A DNA stretch of 64,000 nucleotides from positions 79,411,689 to 79,475,688 of the forward strand of contig NC_134455.1 in assembly GCF_047948215.1 (NCBI RefSeq). Direction: 5' to 3'. This DNA is from Lycorma delicatula (taxonomy: Eukaryota; Arthropoda; Insecta; Hemiptera; Fulgoridae). The notes beneath the pieces were generated by a model. That model saw only the letters and a list, made by a program, of their open reading frames with translations. It ran no database searches and had not been told where the DNA came from. The position numbers and the translations under genes are program-made. Shown here piece after piece: positions 12,366-23,143 of the stretch. Position 1 is the stretch's first letter; each line of letters opens with the position of its first letter.

Positions 12366-12475
12366 CAACCGTGCCGGTATGGCATTTTTCATTCGCTACA
12401 AATTTACAAATTCATATTACAATGTACAAACTTCTTTGTAACCTTCAGTGATTCATTTATTCATCAATCAAAAAG
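12366..12475 (+). mobile_element. SINE-A copy 3, fragment
   Basis: Only the body of the SINE remains: 'gccggtatggcatttttcat' then 'cgctacaaatt' and an 'acaaacttc' tail piece shared with copy 4. Head and B box are gone. The plus-strand frame at 12351-12599 runs through it and is not a gene. Confidence 0.6.
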
Positions 12476-13154
12476 TATTTTTACATTTCATACAAAATTC
12501 AAACATATTAGACTTTTATTTAATCTCTTTTTACTTTTCAGGCATTATATAACATCGTATGAAGCAAGTTTAACCTTAGTTGAACTTATCTTAAGTTAAT
12601 ATATATTGGATTACTGGTCATCTTCTGATGAAAAATAGTTTCATTTTTAAGATTTAATTTTTCTAGATGTATTCGTGTTCTTCCTATTTTATGGTAATAA
12701 ATTTCAGGTTTTTAATGTGATTCAAATACAAGAGATGTCTGAAAAGTCTGAAAATGTCTGAAAAGTGAAAATAAAAACAACAATCTTGTCAAAAAGACAT
12801 AATTTTGAGGATAAATCGAACACACGAGCTTTTTAAGATGAAGGTAAAGAGTCTGCTTGCAAAACAATTTGTTAACAACTAACACAATCTAACTGGAAAT
12901 TAGGGAAAGATTACGTCTGCAGGATAGTATAGCTCTGAACGCAAACAAGACGTAAGAAATAAAAAAAGAAGAACAACAAGACTTAAGTTTTGTAAAACAT
13001 GATGCAATAGAAGAATACAGAATATGAAACGGTATAATAAACAGGATATTTAATAAAGGGAGTTTTATAAGAGATAGGGAGGAAAAGAAATTTTGGAAAA
13101 GTTTAAAAAAAGCGAAGGAATTAATTCGGAAATGAATAAATTCGTTGCTGATAT

Positions 13155-13280
13155 CTGTAGAAGAGTGATAGCGTCTCGTCCTTTCATTGGGAGGTCCCGG
13201 GTTCGAATTCCGGTCATGCATAGCATTTTTCATACGCTAAAAAATTCCATTTTCATCTCATGCACAAACTTCAAAGGTAT
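13155..13280 (+). mobile_element. SINE-A copy 4
   Basis: Head remnant 'agtgatagcgtctcg', perfect B-box context 'gggttcgaattccgg', then 'catgcatagcatttttcat'. The tail ('catctcatgcacaaacttc') is shared in part with copy 3 and differs from the common tail. Both overlapping frames here (12889-13233 minus, 13093-13287 plus) contain translated SINE, recognisable by the peptide SNPGPP on the minus strand. Confidence 0.88.
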
Positions 13281-13367
13281 GTGGTGAGATCTGTTGTGTA
13301 AAAGCATTGTTCAGAATAAATTTTAACTTTTTCCAACTTAATCAGAATAATTTTAATTGGTTCGATA

Positions 13368-13625
13368 TGGCTTCCATTTGCAATGTGAAAAAGTTACCAC
13401 CTGTCGATTTCATTCCTGACTGTAATCAACAAGACTGGCGTTACCTATGCGTCGTTAATTCGACAAGATTATCAGCCTAAGGTGGTATATAAACCCGATT
13501 TTTAATGAAATCTCAACAAAAAATTCTAGCGGGGTCAAATCTTAGGAGCGAGGTGGCCATACAATTGGACTTCACGACCAATACACCGACCTGGGAATCG
13601 AGTATCAAGAGAATTATTTTATAAT
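13368..13625 (-). pseudogene. Tc1/mariner-superfamily DDE transposase, C-terminal relic
   Basis: On the minus strand the segment spells pieces of the transposase C-terminus common in insect genomes: RFPGRCIGRE, then WPPRS..DLTPL.FF in shifting frames, then DFIKNRVYIPP.ADNLVEL. The end resembles the usual 'GAHIE' terminus. Frameshifts and stops break it at least three times. DDE transposases cut and paste DNA using three acidic residues; only the region of the last acidic residue survives here. It is related in type to the transposase at 52.9-53.35 kb but is a separate copy without recognisable inverted ends. Confidence 0.65.
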
Positions 13626-14874
13626 TAAATCAAGATAACTGCTCCATATATCTAGTAGCAAAAATGATTCTTCATTAGAAAAGAGTTTAGTATATATAAA
13701 AGAAAAAGTATTGGTGATTAATGATAAATTTGATTAAAATTAAAAAAACTTATTGGCTTATTAAGCGCCAGTTAATTGGAGATTCCACCGTACTCTGCTT
13801 TCAGTGATTCATGCATGTTTAGCAAGAAGATTTTATAATTGTACTTTCCTAATTAAGAGAATACAAACAAATAATAATGAAAACAATAAAATTAAAGTCT
13901 TTTAAATCCCAATATATGTTTTTATGATAGAGAAAGAAAGAAACAGAGGCCATAATAATAAATAATTAACAAACATACCAAATTAAATGAAAAGAATTAA
14001 ATCTTATAAATTAATTAATTTGTTTATACAGACACAACTAAACAAAAAGAAAGAATGTAGTGATGAGAATTAGTAAAATAACTTAATTAAAAAGTTAAAA
14101 AAAACAAAAATAAATAAAATAATTTACTTTTTCATTTTTGATTTTTTTTTTAGAAATTATTTAAAATGATTTATAACGTTAATTTTGAATTAATCTTTCA
14201 TTGTTAAAATTTTATTGAAACGTAAATTCTAAAATAATAATTAATGCAAAAATGTAATAAATTACCACCAATAATAAGATAACACGTAATAACAATATCA
14301 ATAATATAACAATGCTGTAGAATTTTGTAATGAAACTTAACAACCGAGCAAAGAAGGGAATAAATTGTTCCACTGAAAAAAGGTTTAAATTAAATTTAAG
14401 ATTATAAACTCTCTCATTGTTTTCAATTGATCATCGTTTTGTTTTTTAATATTTTTTTAAAATGAAATTGATATCATTTTTTTACTGTTTTTGTAAACAC
14501 AAACACACATGTATCCTTATAACTCTCCGCATCTACCCATACAGATATGACCAAGTAGAGATAGATCAAAAGCGAAAAACCATGCAACAGAATAGTAATT
14601 ATACTTTGCATGTCGAATTTAATATTTAATAAACAACTCTAGAAATTTATTTTAATAAATAACCAATAAACAAACAGTAATATAAAAACATTTAACAAAA
14701 AATTTATATATATAACAAAGAACTGTAAATTTAAAAGGTATATCGTATATATACATTTTTATTTACATTCCCTCATCAAATCTACTAAATGTTTCTTTAC
14801 TTTTGACAAGTTATCTCTAAAGCTGTCTATTTTTTTCCCCAGCTGTTCTGAAAATAGTAATAAATTTTGCAGAA
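13626..14874. other. AT-rich intergenic DNA
   Basis: Nothing recognised on either strand. Confidence 0.5.
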
Positions 14875-14876
<2 letters not shown>

Positions 14877-14919
<43 letters not shown>

Positions 14920-14936
14920 GAGAGAGTGTGAGAGAA
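14877..14936 (+). repeat. (AG)n microsatellite
   Basis: About 60 bp of AG dinucleotides, with a few GT interruptions towards the right end. Confidence 0.95.
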
Positions 14937-15182
14937 AGTATGGAGCACTACTTAGAAAAAATCTTAAACTTTCTTAAATGTCCTAGTGGGGATTTTAAGC
15001 TCTATCAAAGAAATATTATGCGAGATACAGCCAACAGTCATAAGATTAAAGAAGTACTGTACATTAGTGATCCTCTACAGTTACAGAAGGGCGTAAATCA
15101 CCAACTCACTGCGAATAAATTCATCATCACTTCAATCAAAATATTTTTTCTCATTGAGATAAGTATAAACTTCCGTGAATAG
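14916..15182 (+). other. Unrecognised 88-codon frame next to the (AG)n tract
   Basis: An open frame starts inside the microsatellite and continues for about 80 codons of non-repetitive sequence up to the LINE at 15.19 kb. The product is hydrophilic in its first two thirds and then Ile/Phe-rich; no domain is recognised. The start within a microsatellite and the AT-rich end argue for a chance frame. Confidence 0.15.
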
Positions 15183-15189
15183 ATTTAAT

Positions 15190-15790
15190 CAATAATAATA
15201 ATTATAATAATAATAGCAATAATAATTTTTTGAAGGGATAGGGAGGTGGAAAATCATTTACGCACGCAGAGTCGGGCTCCCACTAGGGGTCTTATCCAAC
15301 CGCCATCAGCAGACTATCGACTAAAACCAACCCCATTTCTACCGGGACTCACCCGGAACAGTTTAACATTTACTTCAGACCGAGTCCTCCTAGTATCGGC
15401 CTGAGAAGGCCGATACTTAATTTTCACCTGGCTCATAACTATCCAGGTCCTGAGAATGCTCCCGTCGAATACGGCCACATTCGCCAATCTGCTCAGTTAA
15501 TGGAGCATCATCACAATCACGTTGTGGAGGCTCAGTGCTCTGAGATCCGCCTCTAGTATCCGTCGATCTGACGCCCACCAAGCACATTTGAAAACGGTGT
15601 GCTCGGCTACATCCCGTACACCGGGAAATAGAGACAGTCGGGAGACGGCGCCTTCCCTGCGGCATGAAGATAAGCGCGGAAGTACCCGTGACCCGTTTTT
15701 TTTTTTTACTTTTCCATGCCGCCGCTCTGTCCATGATCTGACTAGAAGGATAAGCTTTGTAGTCCATCGTCCTTTGGTCCATAAACCCAG
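15190..15790 (-). pseudogene. R1-clade LINE, ORF2 C-terminus and 3' UTR
   Basis: Read on the minus strand from about 15785: KGRWTTKLI...WTERRHGKV, then GHGYFRAYLHAAGKAPSPDC, then after one frame change VRDVAEHTVFKCAWW. This is the Cys-His zinc-binding motif closing R1-clade ORF2 proteins. ALSLHNVIVMMLH and a hydrophobic end follow, then about 200 bp of GC-richer 3' UTR and an (AAT)n-like tail at 15190-15229. The ORF carries at least one frameshift and one stop. R1-clade LINEs in insects often insert in ribosomal DNA or telomeric repeats; nothing here shows such a target. The 162-codon and 121-codon frames in this area are shadows of this decayed reading frame. Confidence 0.85.
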
Positions 15791-15834
15791 GTTATTATTG
15801 TTATTAAAATTAATAAGGTTAACAAGACTAAGGA

Positions 15835-16800
15835 GTGTTCCCCCTCGGAGATTGCTCTGCCGAGAAAAAGGCGTGAGCGCCCCACAGCTGGTCCACGCAC
15901 CCGAAACAAGGAAGTGTCAGGTCTTCCGTCCGAGACGCAAAGCAAACGAAGAGAAGGCTTTGTTAGAATGTTCAACGTTCTACAGGCCAACCTTAACAGG
16001 AGCCGGCTAGCCGATGACTTGCTACTACAGCTATCCAGAGACAAGGAGGCCGAATTAGTGCTGATCAGCGAGCAGTACCGGGGCTGTGATGACTCCCAAT
16101 AGTTCTGGGACTCACTCTGGACTTCCGCTATATGGTTTCCGTATTCCAGCAGAGCCCAAGTTCAGAAGCACGGCGCAGGCGAGGGGTTCGTTTGGGTCTG
16201 CTGCGGTGAAATGACGATTTATAGCTGTTACCTCATCCGAAATGGCTTGATAGGGGACTTTCATCGAAAAGTTGACGCGCTCGCGCCGGTGGATTGGTGG
16301 TAGCTGGGGATTTCAACTCCAGGGTGGTGGAGTGGGGTATGACGCATACCAGGTCCAGAGGGAAATACATTCTGGACATGGCGGCACGTACTGGACACGT
16401 GATCCTCAATACAGGAAACACGACAACGTTCCGCTGCCCAGAATATTTGGAGACCATTCCCGATATTTCCTTCGCCTCCAAAGAGGTGGTCACGCTCGTC
16501 CAGGATTGGAGAGTTCTCGAGGATTACACCAGTAGCGACCACCAATATATCTTTTTCACGGCTGGTGAAAAGATCTAACGTCAATAAAATCGACGAGAAG
16601 AAATTCAATGGAAAGATCTCCTCAGGGGTGGTAGCCTCTGAAAAAATCACCAACAGGGGGACGCTGGCGCTGAAGCCGTAATTACTTCGAACATTCGGCT
16701 GATCGTTTCTCCATTCGACGCCTTCATGTCCTGCGGGGGAACGAGGCACCGGAAGGGATCCATATACTTCATGCATCAATATGTTCCTTCTTACCTAAGA
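15835..16800 (+). pseudogene. R1-clade LINE, ORF1 end and AP-endonuclease domain of ORF2
   Basis: Plus strand. NVLQANLNRSRLADDLLLQ begins near 15971, followed by LVLISEQYR, the N-terminus of an R1-type endonuclease. After frame changes come GEGFVWVCCGEMTIYSCYL, then VVAGDFNS at 16297-16320 and NTGNTTTFR. IPDISFAS, VQDWRVLEDYT and SSDHQY at 16531-16548 follow. GDFN and SDH hold catalytic residues of the AP-type nuclease that nicks the target DNA. The domain order and about 200-residue length are normal, but it is split over at least three frames. Homology fades by about 16800, and no palm domain of the reverse transcriptase follows. It lies head to head with the minus-strand 3' end of an R1 LINE. 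Confidence 0.88.
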
Positions 16801-18542
16801 GTAATATATGAAATTTAGATTAGTGTTACGGATAATCCAGTAGGGAAATCTATGGGATATATGCATTATAAATCTACACTCAATTTTCAATCACATATAT
16901 TATTTTAATGGTTATTTATTGTGTGTGTGTGTGTGTGTGTGTGTGTTCGGCGTGCGTGTGAGAGCGCGCGCGTAATTATATAAATGATTATATTTATTAC
17001 TATATGTTTAAAACAATAATGAGTATAATTATGAATGAGAAAAACAAAGTTAACATTATTAAATTAGCAAAAAATAATATTATCATTCAATTTAGTTATT
17101 ATTTAATTAAACAATATTGCAGTTTGTGTAGAAAATTAAAAAAAAATTATGTACATGTTTAGTTTAACAATAACTAATAAAATATTTTATTACAAAAATA
17201 TATGTATTACATATTATCTATTTTACATTTTCTATTATATGTTCGTATTCTACACTTTACTGTAAATTAATCCTAATTCTAGCAATAGTTTATTATTTCT
17301 ATAAAATTATATAAATAAGAACATTTATATCGGAAAATCCAATAGGATAAGTGGATAAATTAAAGTAATTAATTGAAAGCGCATAAGAAATTACAACTAA
17401 TAATAGAAATATGTATACTGTCTTATGCACAATAAAATTGCAGTAGTATATAAATGATATCTTAGATAATTTTGTAATCATAGTAGTCGATGCCCGCATA
17501 TCTCATTAAATAAAAAAACACATAATAATAATGCTGTGGTAAGCTTATCTAATGTATTTAAAATTAATTTTTTTCTGATATTTTTCCTTAAAATTGAATC
17601 TTTTATTTCACAATCATATGTGAAACTATAGATGAAAAAATATTTTTTAACAAATATTCGTTATATAAGACAAACTAATAGGCTTTTTATTACATGCTTA
17701 TAGCAAATTATAAATTTGGAACACATATTGAAAAAGAACCTCAGTTGTTAGTGTTTATACGCCAAATAATTTTTTAAGTTCTGATATATTTACGTAAAAT
17801 ATTTTCTAGTTTAAAATAATTTCTTCAACTTTTTTTTTTCACCATATTTTACGGTACCGATTGTTAAAATAAATGCCATTGTAATAAGCTAAGTATTTTT
17901 TTTAAATATTCGGAATTAATGTAACATTTGAAAAACTTTCAGTAGTATTCTCTTATCCAACTTTTAAATTAAAACTTTTTTATTGAAATCAATTCAAGAT
18001 AGTGTTAAACAATTTATAAAAACATAAATCTTAATTGATACAATAAGAAAATACTAAACAAAATTTAGAAAAGTGTCTTCAAATGAGTTATTTAAGTTTA
18101 TTTGATTAACTCCGTTACGGTGTAAAATCTCAGCTTTTCATTCGAAAGATCCTGCGTCAAATAAATCAAGAGTTTTTTATACTGCTCAATATTTTTATAT
18201 CAAATTGTCAGTTTAATTTTTTTGTATCAAAATTTAAAGTTTATTTGATGAATTAATCAGATAAGAAAAAAAAATTATTTTTCCTTTATTTTTTCTCTTT
18301 TGATATTTAAAAGGCCTACTAAAATCCATCACATTGATCGGTTGTAAAATAATTAAATTATAAAAAAACAGTATGATCTATAGAGTGAGATGTAATAGAA
18401 GGAATTACAAGGGATGATTTTCGTTGCATTTGTTTTTACATATTTTTGTGAACAGTTATAAAAAAAAACATCTTTTATGTAAATGTTTTTTGCTAAATTG
18501 CACCCCACTCCAAAAAATAATAATAATTTTGAAACATTGTGG
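16801..18542. other. AT-rich intergenic DNA with (GT)n tract
   Basis: A (GT)n/(GC)n microsatellite occupies 16918-16973. The rest is AT-rich with no recognised gene; the 66-codon minus frame at 17299-17499 is unremarkable. Confidence 0.55.
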
Positions 18543-18968
18543 AAGGCAGTACAGTGGGTCTTTTTCGGTGCAGTTTTTCTATTAGCATCTCGTTGAATCC
18601 ATAAATTTGTTCCCCATCAAAGTAAGGTCTTAACCCAGCCACCTTCCCCTAACACACCCCAAATCCAACTTACCAGCCGGACTACTGCTGTAGTCGACTG
18701 CTATGTTGTGACGTCGCAGGTGAGCGGCAGAATTAAATAAATGAATAATATTTAAAATGTAAGAATTTATTTAAAGTGGCCACTAGTACCGCCACACCCG
18801 CATAAATGAAATATGGTATGGGCGCACGCTTTAGTTATAATCATTGAATTAAATAAACAAAATATTGTATTTAAATAAAATGATAAATATTCTTAATTAG
18901 TTGTGTGTGTAAGCCGTGCATCAGAAAAAAGCCGTGTGATGGGAAAATCCTACAACTGTGTTGTCATT
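18543..18968 (+). repeat. Repeat family E, copy 3 (partial)
   Basis: The reverse complement matches the left halves of the copies at 44.8 and 46.6 kb. It shares 'gacaacacagttgta', a decayed 'ttcccatcacacggc' terminus, 'gatgcacggcttacacac', 'ggcggtactag', 'ccgctcacctg' and 'gacgtcacaacatagcag'. This copy runs on through 'cgactacagcag' into about 120 bp not seen in the others. The hairpin end of the family is missing. Confidence 0.85.
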
Positions 18969-18985
18969 TTTTTTTTTAATCTAAA

Positions 18986-19528
18986 GACACAAAACAACAG
19001 GTAAATTGTTGTTAAACAACAATAATCTTTATAATAATAATATTTTAAATAAAAAATAATGTATTTATTGTTATATATAACAGAAAAAAAAAATTCAGGT
19101 CCTAAGTAAGTCACTACGCAAAATAATATAAATAAATATAAATACGCAGATAAAATATGTAAATGAAAAATATTCCATATTATAATTTTTCAGATAAAAA
19201 CAACTGTTTTACAATATTGTTATATTATAATAAAAAAATTATATACTTATAATAAAATAAAATAACAACGTTTCGCCTTCAATACGAGGCAATACGCATT
19301 GAAGGCATTTTATTAAAGCCTCGGATTGAAGGCAAAACATTGTATTATGATTATTTTATATTTTGTTTTATTTTAAGTAATAATATAATATTGTAAAATG
19401 GTTGATTCTTCTTGAAGAATCATAATATTGAATATTTGTGATCTAGATATTTTATCTGGTTATTTATATTTAATTCTATGTTTTGCGTAGTGACTTAATT
19501 CGGATCTGAATAATTTGGGTTCCTGTTG
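18986..19528. repeat. Large imperfect palindrome (foldback element)
   Basis: The arms at about 19094-19290 and 19305-19510 are inverted copies. The left arm outer end 'taagtcactacgcaaaa' pairs with 'ttttgcgtagtgactta' on the right. Inner parts include 'cagataaaatat' with 'atattttatctg' and 'ttttacaatatt' with 'aatattgtaaaa'. The centre contains two 'ttgaaggc' motifs. An outer pair, 'aaaacaacagg' at 18987 and 'cctgttgtttt' near 19521, suggests the element once extended further and was interrupted on the left. No coding capacity. This is the structure of a foldback or palindromic MITE. Confidence 0.85.
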
Positions 19529-19546
19529 TTTTAACATCCAACCGAA

Positions 19547-19840
19547 AAGATATCATTTATTATATATAAATATTAATAGATTTTTATTAATAATACATAC
19601 AGTAAATATATGTAATATTTTAGTATAATTTTTTTTAGATTATTTGTTTATTTATTTTAAATTCTTTACTTTATTGAATTAATTAAATTTTAATTATTTT
19701 TTTAAAACCCTAAACTGATAGTTACAAAACATGAACTTAGGTTAAATAAACAAGAAATAAGTCGAGATGAAACACAATAAGCTATATAATAGTTGTTGAC
19801 TCGAATTGGTTAGTTATGGTTGCGTGCTGTATTCGATTTC
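19547..19840. other. AT-rich intergenic DNA
   Basis: Nothing recognised. Confidence 0.4.
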
Positions 19841-19906
19841 GTTTATTCAGTTATTTCGGTGCGTTAGGTCACCTCGGAGGGCAGTGGAATCAATAGTGCG
19901 GCAGAA

Positions 19907-20670
19907 ATGGAGGTGGTGGAATTTCGGCGAGAGGAGCTACTTAAGGGAATTGGAAAGAAACCAGGGGAAAAAGGCAAGTCGGCTCGGCGGCAGTGACAGG
20001 CTTTAGTTTCGCCGGTTTAAACTGCTGGAAAGAGAAAACGAAAACCCAGCGACGAGAAGAAGGGAGAAGCACCCCATCTACTGCCGCTCATTGTTGACTT
20101 GGAAGGTTTAAGTGAGGCGTTCCGCAAGTCAGTCGACAAAAATACTAAAAGCAAAATTAAACAACTGCAACTGGGCATGGCCAAAATAAGAGAGTAGCAA
20201 AATACAAGTCCGAACTTTCAAACAAGGGGACTATGGTTCAGAAGACGGAAATGGTCACGCAGACGGAAGATCTGGTACTTCCGACGGCCTGTAAGGTCTG
20301 TGGAACAGGAACCAGGATAGGCTGTGAGGAAATGAAGAATCGCTAAGGAAACTGGAAGAGGAAATCAGCGATGAGGAAATACCCTCATAGGTTGCCAACC
20401 CTGTGAGAGAAGGGCTGTTCAGGATGGTACGCATGGCGAACAGTAGGTACTCAGAGAAGGAGGGAAGCAACGTTGTGCTTCTTCATTGAGAGAGGCTGTG
20501 CAAGAGCAGAAGTGTAGGGCAAGCAGGATGGCACCTAGTGTCGGGAGGTTAGCGGATTGGGCTGAACTTAACCGTGGGCTGCTGCTCGTGGATAGACACG
20601 GGGCCAGGAACATCTTCGGTGATAAAGAAATAGAGGTAGGAGGCAATTTATATTCGATTTTCGTGAATTC
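19907..20670 (+). pseudogene. LINE ORF1 (Gag-like) remnant
   Basis: An ATG at 19907 opens a 29-codon frame (MEVVEFRREELLKGIGKK...) closing at 19996. Disconnected frames follow: DLEGLSEAFRKSV near 20095-20140, a basic KIKQLQLGMAKIRE stretch, and TACKVCGTGTRIGCEEM near 20280-20335 with two closely spaced Cys. An acidic ESLRKLEEEISDEEIPS piece and the open frame REAVQEQKCRASRMAPSV at 20486-20683 come next. ORF1 proteins of such LINEs bind the element RNA. Position between the 5' promoter and ORF2 supports the call; direct homology is weak because the protein is poorly conserved across families. Confidence 0.5.
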
Positions 20671-21471
20671 AGGACGATATTGAAGAGATGGTAGAGAATT
20701 GCTGAGTATCTTCGGTAGACACTCAGAGCGAAAACTAAAAATGAAAACTAATGCGATAGAAAAGTCTGATCCCATCAGTGTCTGTGTAGGCGACACTATA
20801 ATTTACCTCAGTACAGCCACAAAATACCTGGGAGTGTGGCTGGAAATGTGGGTCGACTGATCAGGCTGCAACGCAGACTTAACCTCCGGATAATCGATGG
20901 ATACAGGATGATTAGCACAGAGGCGGCATCGTTGATGGCGGTGGTTGCTCCGATGTATTTGCAAGCAAGGATGAGGATCCTCATTGTGAACTGTAGAGAC
21001 AGGAGGTCAGCAGAGTAGATGAGCTGTACATGAAGTGAAACGGAAGGTGGCAATAAAACCCAAGGGTAGATGGACATACGAGCTCATCGGAAATGTAGAA
21101 GAAGGGCTGAGGGGAGCCATGGAGACACGAACTTTGAGTTTACCCAATTCCTGTCTGACCACAGGTGATTTCGTGATTACTTACAACGGATGGGTAGGAG
21201 TATCGCCAACCAATGTCATGATTGAGGAAACAGGACACCGCGGAGCATGTCATGTTCTCCTACCCAAGATGGCGTGATTTGAGAGTCGGACTGGTAGAGC
21301 AAGGAATAGTAGACGCAAGCATTATAATAAGAGTAATGCTTAGCGGCAAGGACAAGTGGGATAAAGTAATGACGGTGGTCTCCACCATGACACATTGAAA
21401 GGCGCGTGAGGAGAGAATTCGACAGAATATGGATCAACGGATGAACCGAGGCACAGAGTCCATAGACGAAT
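20671..21471 (+). pseudogene. R1-clade LINE ORF2, reverse-transcriptase thumb and C-terminal zinc motif
   Basis: Fragments in order on the plus strand: DIEEMVENC; LSIFGRHSERKLKMKT; VGDTIIYLSTATKYLGVWLE near 20785-20845; and GRLIRLQRRLNLRIIDGYRM with STEAASLMAVVAPMYLQAR at 20845-20985. Then come KGRWTYELIGNVEEGLRGAM near 21060, DTAEHVMFSYPRW near 21233 and GIVDASIIIRVMLSGKDKW near 21305. The KYLGV, YR..STEA and GRWT elements are standard landmarks of this clade. In the zinc motif a Cys has become Tyr (FSYPRW). An in-frame stop at about 21398 precedes the likely original terminator at 21469-21471. Multiple frameshifts make it non-functional. Confidence 0.88.
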
Positions 21472-21760
21472 GATCGTGCGGCCAGCCTCTGGGGATGAGC
21501 GGCAGGGGCTCCCTGAGTCGCCGTTAATCGCCCCCAGGGGATTCCACGGGGTCACTTCGAATCGCATAGAAGAGAGCCCGGGTGATCACGCGGGGGCTGA
21601 GTGCATGCCATAGGGATTGGTTCTAGCCCCTGTGTGACTAGAGGGGGAGGTTTTTTAGCCGGTGAGAGCTTCTCACTGCAGTCAGAGCAGGCCTGGTAGA
21701 GCTTTTTCCTCCTCCTACGGGGGAAAGAAAGCTATATTAACAATAATATTAACCGTTCAT

Positions 21761-23094
21761 TTCCAAAACATTCTAATTTTCTCATTTATTAACTGTAAAT
21801 ACCCATTATACTATTTTTTCTTAAAAGCGTATAAAAAAACGTTTTACAGGAAATGTATGTAACCTTATATAGTGACCCGAAAATTGTACTTATATAAATA
21901 TAACATAAATTTTAAACTAAAGATTTATTATTTGCAAAAATAATTTATTACCTACTTAATATTATTATTCATCTCTGTCTCTCTCTCCCTTTGTGCACGT
22001 AAGGCGCTGTCCCATAGGACTGCGATTCATCAGAAGTATATAATTATATACATTATATTGAAAACACATCTTGAATAAATCAATTATCTTATAAAATTAT
22101 ATCTTTTTATAACAAACTCTTCTACCTAAGAAAAAAAATTCTTAAAAATACTTTTTTTAAATTTAAACAAAAGGTACTAAAAGATGATAAATGGAGAAAA
22201 TATTACAAAACAAAATCTATCAGTATTTTAATTCTACGTGTATGCTTTAGGCAAGCTTTTCTTTTCACGTGAATATAGTTTTTGTTCCTGTTTTTATAAT
22301 TAATAACAAGGGAGCGGCTGTTGTCCAGTCATAACAAGGGCCATATGAGTTATTGATATCAAACATTTTCATCGAGCCTTAAATATTGGTCTTCCTAACC
22401 AGTATGCGTAAGCATGTATGCACTAGTAGTATATACAGTAGGATTATATGTACGTAGTTTTTTTTTTTTATTCATGCACTTTTATTGTATAAAAGTAATT
22501 ACGTTAGTATAATAGTAATTAAAGAAGTTAACTATCATATAATACTTTACATTTACTTCACTATAAATCTATTTTTTAATTACGTACTCATTAAATGTTA
22601 ACTTTTCCACATAAAATATAACAATTGTAATTACGATAAAGCAAACAATAATTATTATTTAATTATATTACAAGTCGTTAATAAAAATATTAATTTTATT
22701 TTTTTAAATGAAGAAAAAACGCAAACGGACACATATATATAAATACATATATATATATAAATGATGAAGTTAATATTTTAAACAGTGTAGACCTATAATA
22801 ATAAAATCATAATTTTCTATTGGCGAAAATTATTGTTCATCTTTTTTTTGTAACAGGTACCGCACGCATGTTTGTGGTTTTTATGTAGTTACACCTAGTG
22901 TTCAAAATATTCAACGGTTTCTAACAAGGTAAAGCCACAGCACGTCGTCGTATTTCCTTTATCAAAAACCATTTTAACATTTTGAGGTCTTAAAGATACT
23001 AATCTTTATAGTAAAACTAGTTCGGGTCACTGGCCATACAGTTTACGTAAATTATTACCTTGTAATGTAACGATAATTTTTTATTAAAAAAAAG

Positions 23095-23143
<49 letters not shown>

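Larger units (their letters stand above)
19847..21760 (+). mobile_element. R1-clade LINE with large internal deletion
   Basis: A GC-richer element stands out sharply from its surroundings. Its 5' end shows TCAGTTATTTCGG at 19847, an arthropod initiator expected of an internal LINE promoter. ORF1 remnants follow, then the C-terminal third of ORF2, a 3' UTR to about 21735 and an AT tail (ctatattaacaataatatta). The endonuclease and the catalytic palm of the reverse transcriptase are missing. At 1.9 kb it is far shorter than a full R1-clade element (usually 5-7 kb). Its 3' UTR loosely resembles that of the LINE at 15.2 kb (ggattggttctagcc-like stretch), so the two are related families. Confidence 0.87.

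Noticed and set aside
15417..16044. Long frames of 100-162 codons on both strands
   Set aside because: They are frame-shifted or antisense readings of the decayed R1-clade LINE.
16233..16779. 172- and 86-codon minus-strand frames
   Set aside because: Antisense shadows of the endonuclease domain, which has clear GDFN and SDH motifs on the plus strand.
20255..21567. Several minus-strand frames of 71-125 codons
   Set aside because: Antisense of the LINE at 19.85-21.76 kb.
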